A stretch of DNA of 47,093 nt from an uncultured Bacilli bacterium (GTDB taxonomy: Bacteria; Bacillota_I; Bacilli_A; RF39; UBA660): positions 1-47,093 of the forward strand of contig CANQWY010000006.1 in assembly GCA_947627675.1 (NCBI GenBank), in the 5' to 3' direction. Positions 18,874-28,246 of the stretch are shown in pieces. How positions within the stretch are numbered: position 1 is the stretch's first letter; each line of letters begins with the position of its first letter. Made by a program: the position numbers and the translations under genes. A model generated the notes under the pieces. The model searched no databases. It was not told where the DNA came from and saw only the letters and a program-made list of their open reading frames with translations.

Positions 18874-21552
18874 TTACATCTCCAGTGTTGGTGTTTTGCG
18901 TGGAGCTTTTGCCACGTCTTTTGTATTTTCCTTCATATATTGTTTAATCTGATTAGGCATTAATGTCTTACTGTTTAGATTAATCTGTTTTTCCATTTGC
19001 ATCTGTTGATATTTTGCCACTAAAAGATCCTTGCTCACACATCCGTCTTTTGTTGTTACCCTCATTGATTCAGGCAGTCCTAACTCATCTTCCATCTCCC
19101 TTACCATTTGTATCTTGTTTTTTAAAATCTGTTCATGCTTTTTAGATGTAATTTCTTTCATGTATTTTTCAATATTATTCCAGTTTTCCGTGAGTTTTGG
19201 CTCTTCATCCTGATGAACAAACATAACCATTTTCATATCAGCTCCCTGGCTTGGATCATGAATTCGGAATAATCCGGTATATTCCTTATCATTGACTTTT
19301 GTTTTAAATTCCACGTATTGATTTTCAAACTTGTATTCTGTTATTTCTATTCCTTTTTTGTTTAAAACATCAATTACTGGTGAAGGTTGATTGATTCGAT
19401 TGAATGTTACAATAGCATTATCCACGATTTTCATAATTTTGTTATGTGGGTAGCTTTTAAAATATACGTCATGATCCTCCAGCATTTTTTTAATTTCACT
19501 GTCCTTTTCCATGCTCTGCTGTAAATTTTGAAGTCGCCCTTCTTTCTGAAAATGCGCCGCATCTCTTTCAACAAAATATGAAAAATTGTTATAATGTGAA
19601 AATATTGAGTCAATCATCTCCTTATATTCAGGAGTTGGATTATTATTATATATAAGATTTAAAAATACTGGCGAATCTGTTACGATAAAATCCACATCCT
19701 GATAAAGCCTGTCCATTCTTCGGACTTGTTCCTTCAGCATTTCGAACTGATGAATTTCCTGTCCATCCAGCATTTCCATGTCATGTTCATAAAGAAGTTC
19801 TTTTGCATATTCTTGTACGTATTCAGCATTATATCCACGTTTTTTCAACTCTGAACAAATATCCATGCATGACACTGATTTTCCCGCTCCGGGTCCTGCG
19901 AATGCATTAATTACAAGGATTTCTTTTCCAGTTTTTATTTTCTGCAGCATATCATGATGATCCTGTACATATTCTTTATAAGTTTCTTTCAGAGTTTTTG
20001 CTGGCTTCTTTTCTTCTCTTTGATATTGACTATTTTTCTTTAAGAATTCTTCTATTGTTCCGCTTTTGTCCGGAGTAATCGGATTAATATCCACCGGAAT
20101 ATTAAAAATTTTAAATTCTTCCTGATTTAAAAGATGAAACAAAGCATCTTCACTTATATTTCCTTCATATTGCAATAAAACGTCAATATCTGATTCCCTG
20201 TTCTGTCTTCCTTTTGATACACTGCCATATATCTTGGCGGCAGCAATGTTAACTTCATCGTACCCCATCCATTCTAACTTTTCTTGCGCCCACTGCATTG
20301 TAAGACTTTCAATCGTTTCCGGATTTAATGCATTTAATGCCTCCCATGAGCTGTTAAGAGAAGCTAACTTTTGTGAATTCTGCCGAAAATCCTGTAAATC
20401 AATTTTATGTGATTTTATTCCTTCAACTCCCAGAGAGTCTGCAGCTACTTCTTCCATGGACACATGAGGATCATTTCTGATTCCCTGTCCATTATCCATT
20501 AATTTATAATTAGCGTTATAAATTGAATACTCATATCCCTTATCTGTTTCTTTTACATGAGAATATGCAACTATATTTTCGCTGTTCTTCATTGTCAGCT
20601 CATATACAGCCTCTCTTTCTTTAAGAAACTCTCCTTTCTCAATAAGATAATCAGATATTTTTTCACCCTCTTTTATTGCGGCAAATAGTTCATTTGGATG
20701 ATTTTCAAGTGTCTCAATCCAGTTTTGGATGTATGCTTTATGGTTTTCCATAAAGTTATTTTGTTCATATTGAATTCCTGTAATCTGCGCTGTAAAGGCA
20801 GAAGCTATTTCTGCCCGGAGTTCCTCTCTGGCATATCCGGGAGTACCAAATGCATCGTTCATTTCCCTGTTTAATCGATTTGGTGCTCCGGTTGCATGTG
20901 CACATTCATGCAATAATGTTGCCATATATCCATATTCTGATTTAAACTTGTCCATTTCCGGAAGGACAACTCTATCTTGCCGCGGGCTGTAATATGCTTG
21001 GTTTCCACCTTCGCTAAATTCAACATTCATGTTGTTAATCAGAGTATCTCGTGCCGTTAATAATTGTGTCTTACTGAACTCATATCTTTCCGGTATGTAT
21101 GGTTCAATATCTTCGATTTGTGCAGCGTTAAAAACAGTCCATGTGTTTGACACCGGGCGGAATCTTTTCATATATTCTTCCCTTTTCATTCCTTCTCCTC
21201 TTTTTTGTGCCTCCGCTGCTGTTATATTTTCTTTTTTTTCTTTATCATAAAGTGACCAAAACTCAATTTTAGTGCCTTTTTCTCCAGTTTTTATTTTCCA
21301 GCCTTTTTCGTTTGCCTGACGGAAAGTGCACCAGCGCGGATCGTTGTAGCCTTTAATGTACTGTGTGTATGATAACCAGAATGCATTTATTCCGTTATAT
21401 GCAGTCTTGGTGACAGCATTAAAAGGCTTTCCATCGATTTGCCATTCTCTGTGCCAGGGGATTTTATCTTCCTTTAAACAGGCAAGGAATGATTGGATGA
21501 TTGCTTCGCGCATTTTATTTAATTTTTTTGTTGTTTTCATCTGATTAGGCAT
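18874..21552 (-). CDS. Multidomain antirestriction protein: ArdC-like + nucleotidyltransferase + P-loop
   Basis: About 892 residues. Residues 1-310 are ArdC-like: an N-terminal ssDNA-binding type domain (IPWHREWQIDGKPFNAVTKTAYNGINAFWL) and a zinc metalloprotease domain with HECAH (215-219) and downstream E248. ArdC proteins protect incoming DNA from restriction. A 100-residue linker follows. Residues ~440-500 are an MNT-type nucleotidyltransferase (GSVSKGRQNRESDIDVLL, with GS and DID metal ligands). Residues ~545-720 are a P-loop kinase/ATPase (AGPGAGKS at 552-559, FIVTDSPV later). A helical tail ends the chain. The ATG at 21552 has GAGGGGG before it. It overlaps a 43-aa gene by eight bases. 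The ArdC call is firm. The combined role is unknown. Confidence 0.85.
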   Translation of the reverse strand: MPNQMKTTKKLNKMREAIIQSFLACLKEDKIPWHREWQIDGKPFNAVTKTAYNGINAFWLSYTQYIKGYNDPRWCTFRQANEKGWKIKTGEKGTKIEFWSLYDKEKKENITAAEAQKRGEGMKREEYMKRFRPVSNTWTVFNAAQIEDIEPYIPERYEFSKTQLLTARDTLINNMNVEFSEGGNQAYYSPRQDRVVLPEMDKFKSEYGYMATLLHECAHATGAPNRLNREMNDAFGTPGYAREELRAEIASAFTAQITGIQYEQNNFMENHKAYIQNWIETLENHPNELFAAIKEGEKISDYLIEKGEFLKEREAVYELTMKNSENIVAYSHVKETDKGYEYSIYNANYKLMDNGQGIRNDPHVSMEEVAADSLGVEGIKSHKIDLQDFRQNSQKLASLNSSWEALNALNPETIESLTMQWAQEKLEWMGYDEVNIAAAKIYGSVSKGRQNRESDIDVLLQYEGNISEDALFHLLNQEEFKIFNIPVDINPITPDKSGTIEEFLKKNSQYQREEKKPAKTLKETYKEYVQDHHDMLQKIKTGKEILVINAFAGPGAGKSVSCMDICSELKKRGYNAEYVQEYAKELLYEHDMEMLDGQEIHQFEMLKEQVRRMDRLYQDVDFIVTDSPVFLNLIYNNNPTPEYKEMIDSIFSHYNNFSYFVERDAAHFQKEGRLQNLQQSMEKDSEIKKMLEDHDVYFKSYPHNKIMKIVDNAIVTFNRINQPSPVIDVLNKKGIEITEYKFENQYVEFKTKVNDKEYTGLFRIHDPSQGADMKMVMFVHQDEEPKLTENWNNIEKYMKEITSKKHEQILKNKIQMVREMEDELGLPESMRVTTKDGCVSKDLLVAKYQQMQMEKQINLNSKTLMPNQIKQYMKENTKDVAKAPRKTPTLEM

Positions 21553-21676
21553 TTTGTTCCCCCTCATCCCACTCATAAATGATTTCTTCATTAGGTTTTT
21601 CTTTCAAATATTCTTTTGGAATGTCAAAATCTGCCCCGGTTTCTTTTATGACTTTTTCAAAAATTTTCTCTTCCAT
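21545..21676 (-). CDS. 43-aa acidic small protein
   Basis: ATG at 21676 with AAAGGA ten bases upstream. The product (starting MEEKIFEKVIKETGADFDIP, ending EWDEGEQNA) is strongly acidic. Its start overlaps the 3' end of the adhesin gene by 20 bp and its stop overlaps the ArdC-fusion start by eight, a chain of coupled genes. Family not recognised. The small acidic form would fit a partner or inhibitor of the large fusion protein, which is speculation. Confidence 0.55.
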   Translation of the reverse strand: MEEKIFEKVIKETGADFDIPKEYLKEKPNEEIIYEWDEGEQNA

Positions 21677-23729
21677 TATTATTTTCCTTTACATTTTTAA
21701 TTTTTTTCTTTTTATATAGAGTTACTGCAAATCCCGGAATAAGAGCAATCATGCATAATATAGCAAGTATATTAATCGCATTGCCTCCGGTTTTTGGTGC
21801 AGCATTTCTGGCTTCCTGTGCTGGTAACGGCGCATTCGAAATGTCTTCTCCCTCTGTTGTAGTTTCTTGGTATGTTGATATTGGAATATCTATTTCTGCC
21901 TGTTCTTTGGTGCTTGTTTCCTCCGGAGTGGTTGTCTCTATCACGGTTGTTTCCTCCGGAATCGGTTCTGTCTTAATAATCACATCCCAGTCACCTTGAA
22001 TATCTGTAAATTCATGTTCCGTTGGATAGCCGGATGTTTGGGTGCCTTCATATATGGTCTCTCCATTGATTATTACTTTTGCCACATAGTAGCCCGTTTC
22101 CGGGGTCCATGTGACAGTATGATTTTCACCGGCTTTGATATTGGTCTTGTTTTTGGTAATGGTACCATTATCAATCTGCCCGGTAACTTTGTAATATGGT
22201 GCGTATTTTGCTTCAATCAGGTGATTGTCCTTAATATCACTAAAAGCATAACTATCAGCAAAATTTTCAGTATCCACTGTCTCACCGTCAACTTTGACCT
22301 CAAGCAGATAATATCCCTCATCTGGCTGATAGGTTATTGTTCTGTTTTCTCCAAGAACAATATCAAATAGAGACTCCGTAATTGTTCCATTTTCAACTGC
22401 TGTAACGATACTGTATTTAATATTAATATCTGCATCATCTGTTTTTTCTTCCGTCTGGTCGCTTCTGATAGATGCAATATTCTTAATGTCGGAGCTTTCG
22501 AGGGTATCCTTATTTACTTTTCCCTGCACAGTGATAACAGCTTCCTCGTCATATCCAAGTTTGTCCAATAATACCTTAAATCCGGTATCTGATGTTTTAA
22601 TTTCCGCATTGTTGATACTGCAGGAAACAGTATCAATGTTAAGTTCCAATCCTTTTGTAAAATCTTTATCGGTGATTACCACATTAGTTGCTACTGCCCC
22701 TTCGATTGTCTGTCTTGCGGTGATAGTGTATGTAACAAAATCATCCACATTGTAAATTTTTTTATCGGCTTTTTTTGTGATTATCAGATTGGGAATTTTT
22801 TTTGTTTCAACAATAATATTATAATCTTTGGTAATATCCTTAAATTCATGTTCTGTTGGATAGCCGGATGTTTGGGTGCCTTCATATATGGTCTCTCCAT
22901 TGATTATTACTTTTGTCACATAGTAGCCCGTTTCCGGGGTCCATGTGACAACTTTTCTTTCCATATCTTTTATTTTTTCTATACGTTCCGTGATTATTCC
23001 ATGGTCGATTCCAGTCGTGATTCTATGATATGGTAATGTCGTAACTACGACATCATGATCTGCTGTGATATTTGTAAAACTGTAACTTTCTGTCACGGGA
23101 ATTTCTTTTCCGTCTATCATGACAGCTTTAATGTATCTTCCCTCGTCCGGTGTCCATGTAATGATTCTATTTTCCCCATATGGAATATCCGTTTCCGTTT
23201 CCGTGATATTTCCATAATCAATATCGGTGGTAATCACATATTTTGGTATATATGTATTGGTAATTGTGGATTGATAACCTTCCTTACTAATATGCGGGGT
23301 ATATCCCTCCGGAACGGACACTTCCTCCCATGTATAGGAAATCGGTGTACCGTTTTTATTTTTCTGCAGGTTGTTGACTTCTAATTTCCAACCGTCTGTT
23401 TGGGAAATCGTATAATCTCCTACTTTTTCCTCATCAGCTTTTAAGACAACAGTCACCTGATTTGGTCTCAACCCGGCTGTATTTTCATAATCATTCCAGA
23501 CTTTTTTTACCGTAACACTTACTGTCTCCGGAGTATGTGTATTAGTAATGGTAGTTATGTTTCCTTCTGCAGTCTGTGCAGATGTATAACCATCCACGCC
23601 TGATACTTCTTCCCAACGATATACATATCGATATGATGGTCCTGAAAGGGAAGCCGATACGGGATTGCGGACTGTTACCGTATTACTCCAATCATTTGAA
23701 TCTGATAGCGTAACCGTCTGCACGTCCAT
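21657..23729 (-). CDS. C-terminal part of a sortase-anchored adhesin, separated by an in-frame stop
   Basis: The 690-residue segment holds Cna B-type domains (VSVTVKKVWNDYENTAGLRPNQVTVVLKAD...TYTWEEV), several ~75-aa beta repeats (ITxxIDxGxITExxxxIxxGExRxxTWTPExGYYVxKVxINGExIYEG), a DUF11-like domain (PNLIITKKADKKIYNVDDFVTYTI), a Thr/Glu-rich stalk and the sorting signal APKTGG, hydrophobic helix and KKKKIK tail. It is in the same frame as the upstream gene, with only the TAA at 23757-23759 and nine codons between. The ATG at 23729 has a weak site (AGGG), so it may be a dead 3' part or be made by read-through. Confidence 0.75.
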   Translation of the reverse strand: MDVQTVTLSDSNDWSNTVTVRNPVSASLSGPSYRYVYRWEEVSGVDGYTSAQTAEGNITTITNTHTPETVSVTVKKVWNDYENTAGLRPNQVTVVLKADEEKVGDYTISQTDGWKLEVNNLQKNKNGTPISYTWEEVSVPEGYTPHISKEGYQSTITNTYIPKYVITTDIDYGNITETETDIPYGENRIITWTPDEGRYIKAVMIDGKEIPVTESYSFTNITADHDVVVTTLPYHRITTGIDHGIITERIEKIKDMERKVVTWTPETGYYVTKVIINGETIYEGTQTSGYPTEHEFKDITKDYNIIVETKKIPNLIITKKADKKIYNVDDFVTYTITARQTIEGAVATNVVITDKDFTKGLELNIDTVSCSINNAEIKTSDTGFKVLLDKLGYDEEAVITVQGKVNKDTLESSDIKNIASIRSDQTEEKTDDADINIKYSIVTAVENGTITESLFDIVLGENRTITYQPDEGYYLLEVKVDGETVDTENFADSYAFSDIKDNHLIEAKYAPYYKVTGQIDNGTITKNKTNIKAGENHTVTWTPETGYYVAKVIINGETIYEGTQTSGYPTEHEFTDIQGDWDVIIKTEPIPEETTVIETTTPEETSTKEQAEIDIPISTYQETTTEGEDISNAPLPAQEARNAAPKTGGNAINILAILCMIALIPGFAVTLYKKKKIKNVKENNNGRENF

Positions 23730-23756
23730 AGAGCCCTGTTTTACTGATCCAATATA

Positions 23757-25142
23757 TTAATCTGTTACAAGTTTTACATCAATATTATCTGGACGTAGTC
23801 CGTCCGCATCATCGGCATCGTTCCAAACCTTTTTTACGGTCAAATCAATATCATAATTGACTTGAACCGTTTTAGATACATTCTGCCTTACCGAATCCGT
23901 AACGGTATAAGCATTATTGGTAACCGAAATAATGGAATTTCCATTGTTTACAGCTTTTGTTTCAATTACCAACTTCAGTTCTTTACCGTCATAAAATGAT
24001 GGGTTATTAAGCGTAATTCCATTTAATTCATAGGTAACCGTTTTGCTGTCCGCCTCATAATTTAGTGTTCCGTATGTTTTTGTTACGTCCACATCGCCAT
24101 GATACAGCTTGGCTGAGTGATATTCCACTTCGTCCGGAAGTGTATCAACAAATTTCATATTTTGATAAAAAGAAAACAAATTGGCATTCCATGTATGTGT
24201 GTTTTGGGAGACTGTCCATACTATCGTCTCTCCATTGTCATACATTTTTTCTCCGGAAGAATCGGTGTTATCGGCTGTCTTTGTTGGCGTTTTGATGTTC
24301 CGGTCATCGTATGGGGTGTAAAACTCCATGGATGTGCCTGCCCATGTATCAGTAAAAGTCTGTACAGTATTGGCAGATGCAGGAACGATAACTCCTCCTT
24401 TAAGCAGAGATTCATCCCCGTCAAAATTGGTAGTGCCTTTTTTTGCCTGCACTTTTAACTGGTCTAAATTAATGTCAAGATAATTATAGTCCGTAAAGGA
24501 ATAGATAATGCCAGCATATCCTGACAACCCCTGCCAGCCTTCATTCAGATTGTCTCCGTATGCACTCATGTCTATATCCATATCAGATACGATTTGATAA
24601 AAAGGTATATCCGCCTTATCACCTGTGTCAGCCCATGTAAATACAGTAGACAACGTCAGATTCTGTCCTGTATTTCCTTCTGCGGAACTATTAGATGTCC
24701 AAAAAACATATTTGGTCATATAAAAAAGAGTTTTATAGTCCGCTTCGGAGCCTGTCCGAAAAGGTGCTGTATTGTAGATTTTATCAACATTTACAGTGGC
24801 ATTTACAGCTCGCCCGCCTATTTTACAAACATTCTTAAAATAAAGCGTAATCGGATTTTCATAAGTATATGCTTCTGTTTTTGATTTTGTTTTTAAAACA
24901 AAGTCATATCTCCCGTTTTCTCCCGTTATCACCTTTCCGTCAACTCCGGCGGCAAATGTATAATGGTCGAGAGTTGAGCTGCCTAACACTACAGGTTTTG
25001 CTTCTTTAATCATATTAATCTGTTCTGCCTTGAGTGGTTTTAAAGTATTTGCTGATACTGTCAGATTTGTTGCAATACCTAATAACAAAACAACAGCAAG
25101 CAGCAATGATGTAAATATTGGGGTTAAATTTTTAAAATTCAT
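23757..25142 (-). CDS. N-terminal part of the adhesin, ending at a premature TAA
   Basis: 461 residues from the ATG at 25142 (AGGAG upstream): a signal peptide (LTPIFTSLLLAVVLLLGIATNLTVSA), a large beta-rich region rich in Asn/Thr/Tyr, a DUF11/isopeptide-like segment (GETIVWTVSQNTHTW) and the first strands of a Cna B domain (DLTVKKVWNDADDADGLRPDNIDVKLVTD) before the stop. The rest of that domain (QTVTLSDSNDWSNTVTV) continues in frame after the TAA. Alone it would be secreted but not anchored. The intact protein would have about 1,160 residues. Confidence 0.8.
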   Translation of the reverse strand: MNFKNLTPIFTSLLLAVVLLLGIATNLTVSANTLKPLKAEQINMIKEAKPVVLGSSTLDHYTFAAGVDGKVITGENGRYDFVLKTKSKTEAYTYENPITLYFKNVCKIGGRAVNATVNVDKIYNTAPFRTGSEADYKTLFYMTKYVFWTSNSSAEGNTGQNLTLSTVFTWADTGDKADIPFYQIVSDMDIDMSAYGDNLNEGWQGLSGYAGIIYSFTDYNYLDINLDQLKVQAKKGTTNFDGDESLLKGGVIVPASANTVQTFTDTWAGTSMEFYTPYDDRNIKTPTKTADNTDSSGEKMYDNGETIVWTVSQNTHTWNANLFSFYQNMKFVDTLPDEVEYHSAKLYHGDVDVTKTYGTLNYEADSKTVTYELNGITLNNPSFYDGKELKLVIETKAVNNGNSIISVTNNAYTVTDSVRQNVSKTVQVNYDIDLTVKKVWNDADDADGLRPDNIDVKLVTD

Positions 25143-25152
25143 GACTAATCTC

Positions 25153-26229
25153 CTATTTCTTTTTTCTTTTAAATCTTCTTTTTTTATGTAATGTTGTTTT
25201 TTGCTCAAGAGGAAGAATTTTTGAATACATATTGTTTCCGGAATAAACAAAAGGATCTCTTGTGTCATCAGTAAAAAATGTATACTCTCCTTTATCTTCC
25301 ATTAATTTTTTCAATTCTTCCTGTTCCTCAATCGGAACAAAGTTATAAATGTAAAAACAATTATTATAGAAATTGCTTTCTATTACTTTGTAAGTACACT
25401 CAAATTCCCCGGGCTTACTCCCGACTACAAAAATCTGCCTTTCCTTCTCCAGAAAAGATATTTTGCTGAAACCCGGATCAGTATAACTTCCATAATCATA
25501 AATGAAAAAATCATAGTCCATTTTTAAGACTTCCGGAATCTTATCCACTTTATAATACATGTCCACCCCTGCATATTCTGCCTTTCCTAGTTCCTTGTCG
25601 TGTTTAACGTCAGAATAAGCCTCAATCAGACTTTCTATCCATATGTGATTATTTAACTGGATATAAGCCGGTTTATATCCCATATATAGAAGATATTTAC
25701 ATAACTGGATGCACTGTGTTGTAGTTCCAATTCTTGATATAGCTCCTGCCACGCCGATTGATTTCGACATGATTTTTAATTTTTCTTCTTTGATTTCTTC
25801 TGTGGTTGGCAGATTATCAAAGGATATGCCTCTGCTTTCATATCCATAATTTTCATAAAATCCATTAACGCAGCGGGCAAGGTCTTCTTTCTTTTCAGAC
25901 AGATTGTCGGAAAAAATGAAATTTTTAATTCCGGCACGATACAAACGGGTGATAATCTCACTTTGCGGATTATATCCCGGTGCATAGATAATGCTCTTGG
26001 CATTCGTGGCCATATGTATTTTTAGTATCCAATCAACAATAATGTCGGCGCTGTCAATATACTGCTCAATGTTATATATAAGATATTGGCACTCGCTGTA
26101 ATTCAATATTTTTTCTGCGTGTTTTTCTATGTGGGCATCCTCTTCGATGTATTGACATTTTAGCTGAAGAATTTTTGCTTCTTCTTCAGCAAAATATCCG
26201 GCTTCTTTACTTCCAACAAATAGTATCAT
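25153..26229 (-). CDS. MinD/ParA-like protein with a degenerate P-loop
   Basis: 358 residues from the ATG at 26229 (GGAAGGAG upstream). A receiver-like N-terminal half (MILFVGSKEAGYFAEEEAKILQLKCQYIEEDAH...IIYAPGYNPQSEIITRLYRAGIKNFIFSD) is followed by a SIMIBI-type half: GVAGAISRIGTTTQCIQLCKYLLYMGYKPAYIQLN and FFIYDYGSYTDP. The Walker lysine is replaced (SRIGTTT). The layout recalls TadZ/CpaE-type polar localisers, which may position transfer machinery. The C-terminus, QKTTLHKK plus a basic tail, repeats the start of VirB4. It overlaps the primase gene by 23 bp. Confidence 0.65.
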   Translation of the reverse strand: MILFVGSKEAGYFAEEEAKILQLKCQYIEEDAHIEKHAEKILNYSECQYLIYNIEQYIDSADIIVDWILKIHMATNAKSIIYAPGYNPQSEIITRLYRAGIKNFIFSDNLSEKKEDLARCVNGFYENYGYESRGISFDNLPTTEEIKEEKLKIMSKSIGVAGAISRIGTTTQCIQLCKYLLYMGYKPAYIQLNNHIWIESLIEAYSDVKHDKELGKAEYAGVDMYYKVDKIPEVLKMDYDFFIYDYGSYTDPGFSKISFLEKERQIFVVGSKPGEFECTYKVIESNFYNNCFYIYNFVPIEEQEELKKLMEDKGEYTFFTDDTRDPFVYSGNNMYSKILPLEQKTTLHKKRRFKRKKK

Positions 26230-27157
26230 TGTATACTCCTTCCTGAAGAACTTTATTCCAGTCCTTTCCTTTTGATTTTGGCGGCAGTTTCCATTCCCTT
26301 TTGATATTTGGATATTTTTGCTTAATATATGAGCAGATTGAAATTGCAGTATTAATTCCGCTTTGGTCATTATCCAGGGCGATATATACCTTTTTTATAT
26401 TTCTTTTCAGGTAATGTGCTATTGATTTCCATTTACCCACTCCTGTTAATATTAGGTAGTTCATTTTTTTGCCATTATGTAAGGTCATTGTAATAATACT
26501 CATGGCATCGATGACGGATTCCGTGATACACAAAATATCACTATGATTGTCCACGTAGAAGCATTTCGTATAATCACAGCCCTTTACATCCCCATAAAAA
26601 GGTTTGTATGTATTAGTTCCCCTGCGTGTTGCAAAAACAGGTTTTCTTTGATCATCCACATCATACGCGACAAAAACACAATTACCATATTCATCCTGAT
26701 ACAACATCTTTCGGTCCGTAAAATCCTGTACAACGGTCCATGCTATATGTCTTGTTTTTGTAAGATACGCATATACTTTATGCATGTTTTTATCCGGTTT
26801 TGGCAGCTTAATTTTTGCCTTTGCTTTTTTATCATCAACCTTTTTCTGCTGTTTAATTTCTGTCTTTTTTCTCCATGTTATTTTCCCCGACAAATCAGAA
26901 ATTGCATCATACATCGACATTTTTCCAAATTCCATGGCAAAATCAATTATCGAACCGCCTTTTCCGATGGAATTTCCTTTTCCCGGAGTTGAGTTTCTCC
27001 AATAACAGTTTTTATTTGGATCAATAATGACACTGTCATGCTCTTTCAATGAAAAATATTTACCTTTACGGAGAACAGTAAGCCCTATTGAGGCTGCATA
27101 ATCAACAATCTTTATTTCATCTCTGATTTTCTGGTAAAAACTCCATTTATCCGCCAT
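26207..27157 (-). CDS. DUF3991/Toprim plasmid primase-like protein
   Basis: The 316-residue product has an N-terminal DUF3991-like region (IKIVDYAASIGLTVLRKGKYFSLKEHDSVIIDPNKNCYWRN...GGSIIDFAMEFGKMS) that resembles a zinc-less primase start. A Toprim domain follows at ~200-285 with CITESVIDAMSI (Glu) and VYIALDNDQSGINTA (DxD). Toprim primases on conjugative plasmids prime second-strand synthesis in the recipient. A short GAGG site precedes the ATG. It overlaps its neighbours by 11 and 23 bp within the transfer operon. Confidence 0.8.
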   Translation of the reverse strand: MADKWSFYQKIRDEIKIVDYAASIGLTVLRKGKYFSLKEHDSVIIDPNKNCYWRNSTPGKGNSIGKGGSIIDFAMEFGKMSMYDAISDLSGKITWRKKTEIKQQKKVDDKKAKAKIKLPKPDKNMHKVYAYLTKTRHIAWTVVQDFTDRKMLYQDEYGNCVFVAYDVDDQRKPVFATRRGTNTYKPFYGDVKGCDYTKCFYVDNHSDILCITESVIDAMSIITMTLHNGKKMNYLILTGVGKWKSIAHYLKRNIKKVYIALDNDQSGINTAISICSYIKQKYPNIKREWKLPPKSKGKDWNKVLQEGVYNDTICWK

Positions 27158-27941
27158 TTTTTAAATCCTCTATCTGTATTTGTACTTTTTCTATTCTCTT
27201 TTGAATTTCGGTATTTTTTTGTTCCAGTTCCTGAACAGCTGTATTATTCATGGTGATTTGAGAGCGGGCATTGCTGATTATTTCATCTGTCTCATTTTTT
27301 TGCTGATCTGTTTCATTTTTTTTGTTTTGTTCTAATCTTCTGATTTCTTGAGTGATGTTATCATTGGTTTTTTGGGTTTTATCAATCTCTTTTTGGTTTT
27401 TCTTCATTTCCTTTTCGTAATTGGATATTTCTAAATTAAAACGCTGAATTCTGTATCCTTCAATATCATCCTGTCCTAATTGTTCAACGTGATTTACTTT
27501 GAGGATATTTGTATAAATTTTACATGGCTCATCATCATCTTCCGTCATTCCAAGGCGTAATGATATTTCGCTCCATCTTTTGGGAATGTCTGACAGTTTG
27601 ATTATGATCCAGTCCGGCTCTTCTACTACTTTTGATATATCGATAAATCCTTCATTGATGTCTCTTGCACTTGCAACATATTTATTATTTCCATCAAATG
27701 ATTTGTTTTGTATATCCAGCTCAATTTCCATGCTTCTGTCTGCTTCGCAATAATCCCATCGTATAACTGTAATCTCTCTGTCTTTCCATTCCTGGGCTAC
27801 GCCAAGGCGTGTATAAAATGATACGTCACTGCCCACTGGCATCCACAGTCTGGAAGAAAAGAAAAACAAATATCCAATTATGATGATATTGATGGGAATT
27901 ACAAACTTTAAATTATCTTGTAAAGACTTTTTTTTCTCCAT
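27147..27941 (-). CDS. Membrane-anchored coiled-coil protein of the transfer operon
   Basis: 264 residues: a short basic cytoplasmic start, one transmembrane helix (FVIPINIIIIGYLFFFSSRLW), a beta-rich extracellular domain (DREITVIRWDYCEADRSMEIELDIQN...DWIIIKLSDIPKRWSEISLRLG) and a long C-terminal coiled coil (NYEKEMKKNQKEIDKTQKTNDNITQEIRRLEQNKK and onwards). The family is not recognised. A surface coiled coil in a transfer operon suggests a structural part of the mating apparatus. Confidence 0.7.
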   Translation of the reverse strand: MEKKKSLQDNLKFVIPINIIIIGYLFFFSSRLWMPVGSDVSFYTRLGVAQEWKDREITVIRWDYCEADRSMEIELDIQNKSFDGNNKYVASARDINEGFIDISKVVEEPDWIIIKLSDIPKRWSEISLRLGMTEDDDEPCKIYTNILKVNHVEQLGQDDIEGYRIQRFNLEISNYEKEMKKNQKEIDKTQKTNDNITQEIRRLEQNKKNETDQQKNETDEIISNARSQITMNNTAVQELEQKNTEIQKRIEKVQIQIEDLKNGG

Positions 27942-27942
27942 T

Positions 27943-28236
27943 TTATAATTCCATTCCTCTGCCTTTATAATAACTTTTCGGTTTTACTTTTCCCTGAAGG
28001 ATGCTTTGGTAAACTCCTGTATTAATTAGATTTTCCCCTACTTCTTTTACTTCGATTCCATATTCATCAGCACAGCTGATGTCTTTCTTCATTGTTTCCG
28101 TTTTTGTGCCGATAACCAGACAGGTGTCTGCTTCGCGCAAATTTTCAACAATAAACGTATTTTTTGTAGTGTTTAATATTTTATTTTTGAATTCTTTTTT
28201 TTGTGCCGGGTTACAGCTTATATATATTTTTTTCAT
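27943..28236 (-). CDS. Hypothetical 97-aa protein
   Basis: From ATG 28236 (AAGGAG upstream). A frame open to 28266 lacks a site. It begins MKKIYISCNPAQKKEFKNKIL and has DTCLVIGTKTETMKKDISCADEYGIEV, a Rossmann-like pattern loosely recalling nucleoside deoxyribosyltransferase-like DUF4406 proteins, but too short to assign. It lies within the transfer operon, one base from the next gene. Confidence 0.6.
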   Translation of the reverse strand: MKKIYISCNPAQKKEFKNKILNTTKNTFIVENLREADTCLVIGTKTETMKKDISCADEYGIEVKEVGENLINTGVYQSILQGKVKPKSYYKGRGMEL

Positions 28237-28246
28237 TATTTTCTCC

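Noticed and set aside
21751-25000. Numerous plus-strand frames opposite the adhesin genes (also 39680-43231 and 32904-33686)
   Set aside because: They are shadows of long minus-strand genes with low-complexity translations and no ribosome sites.
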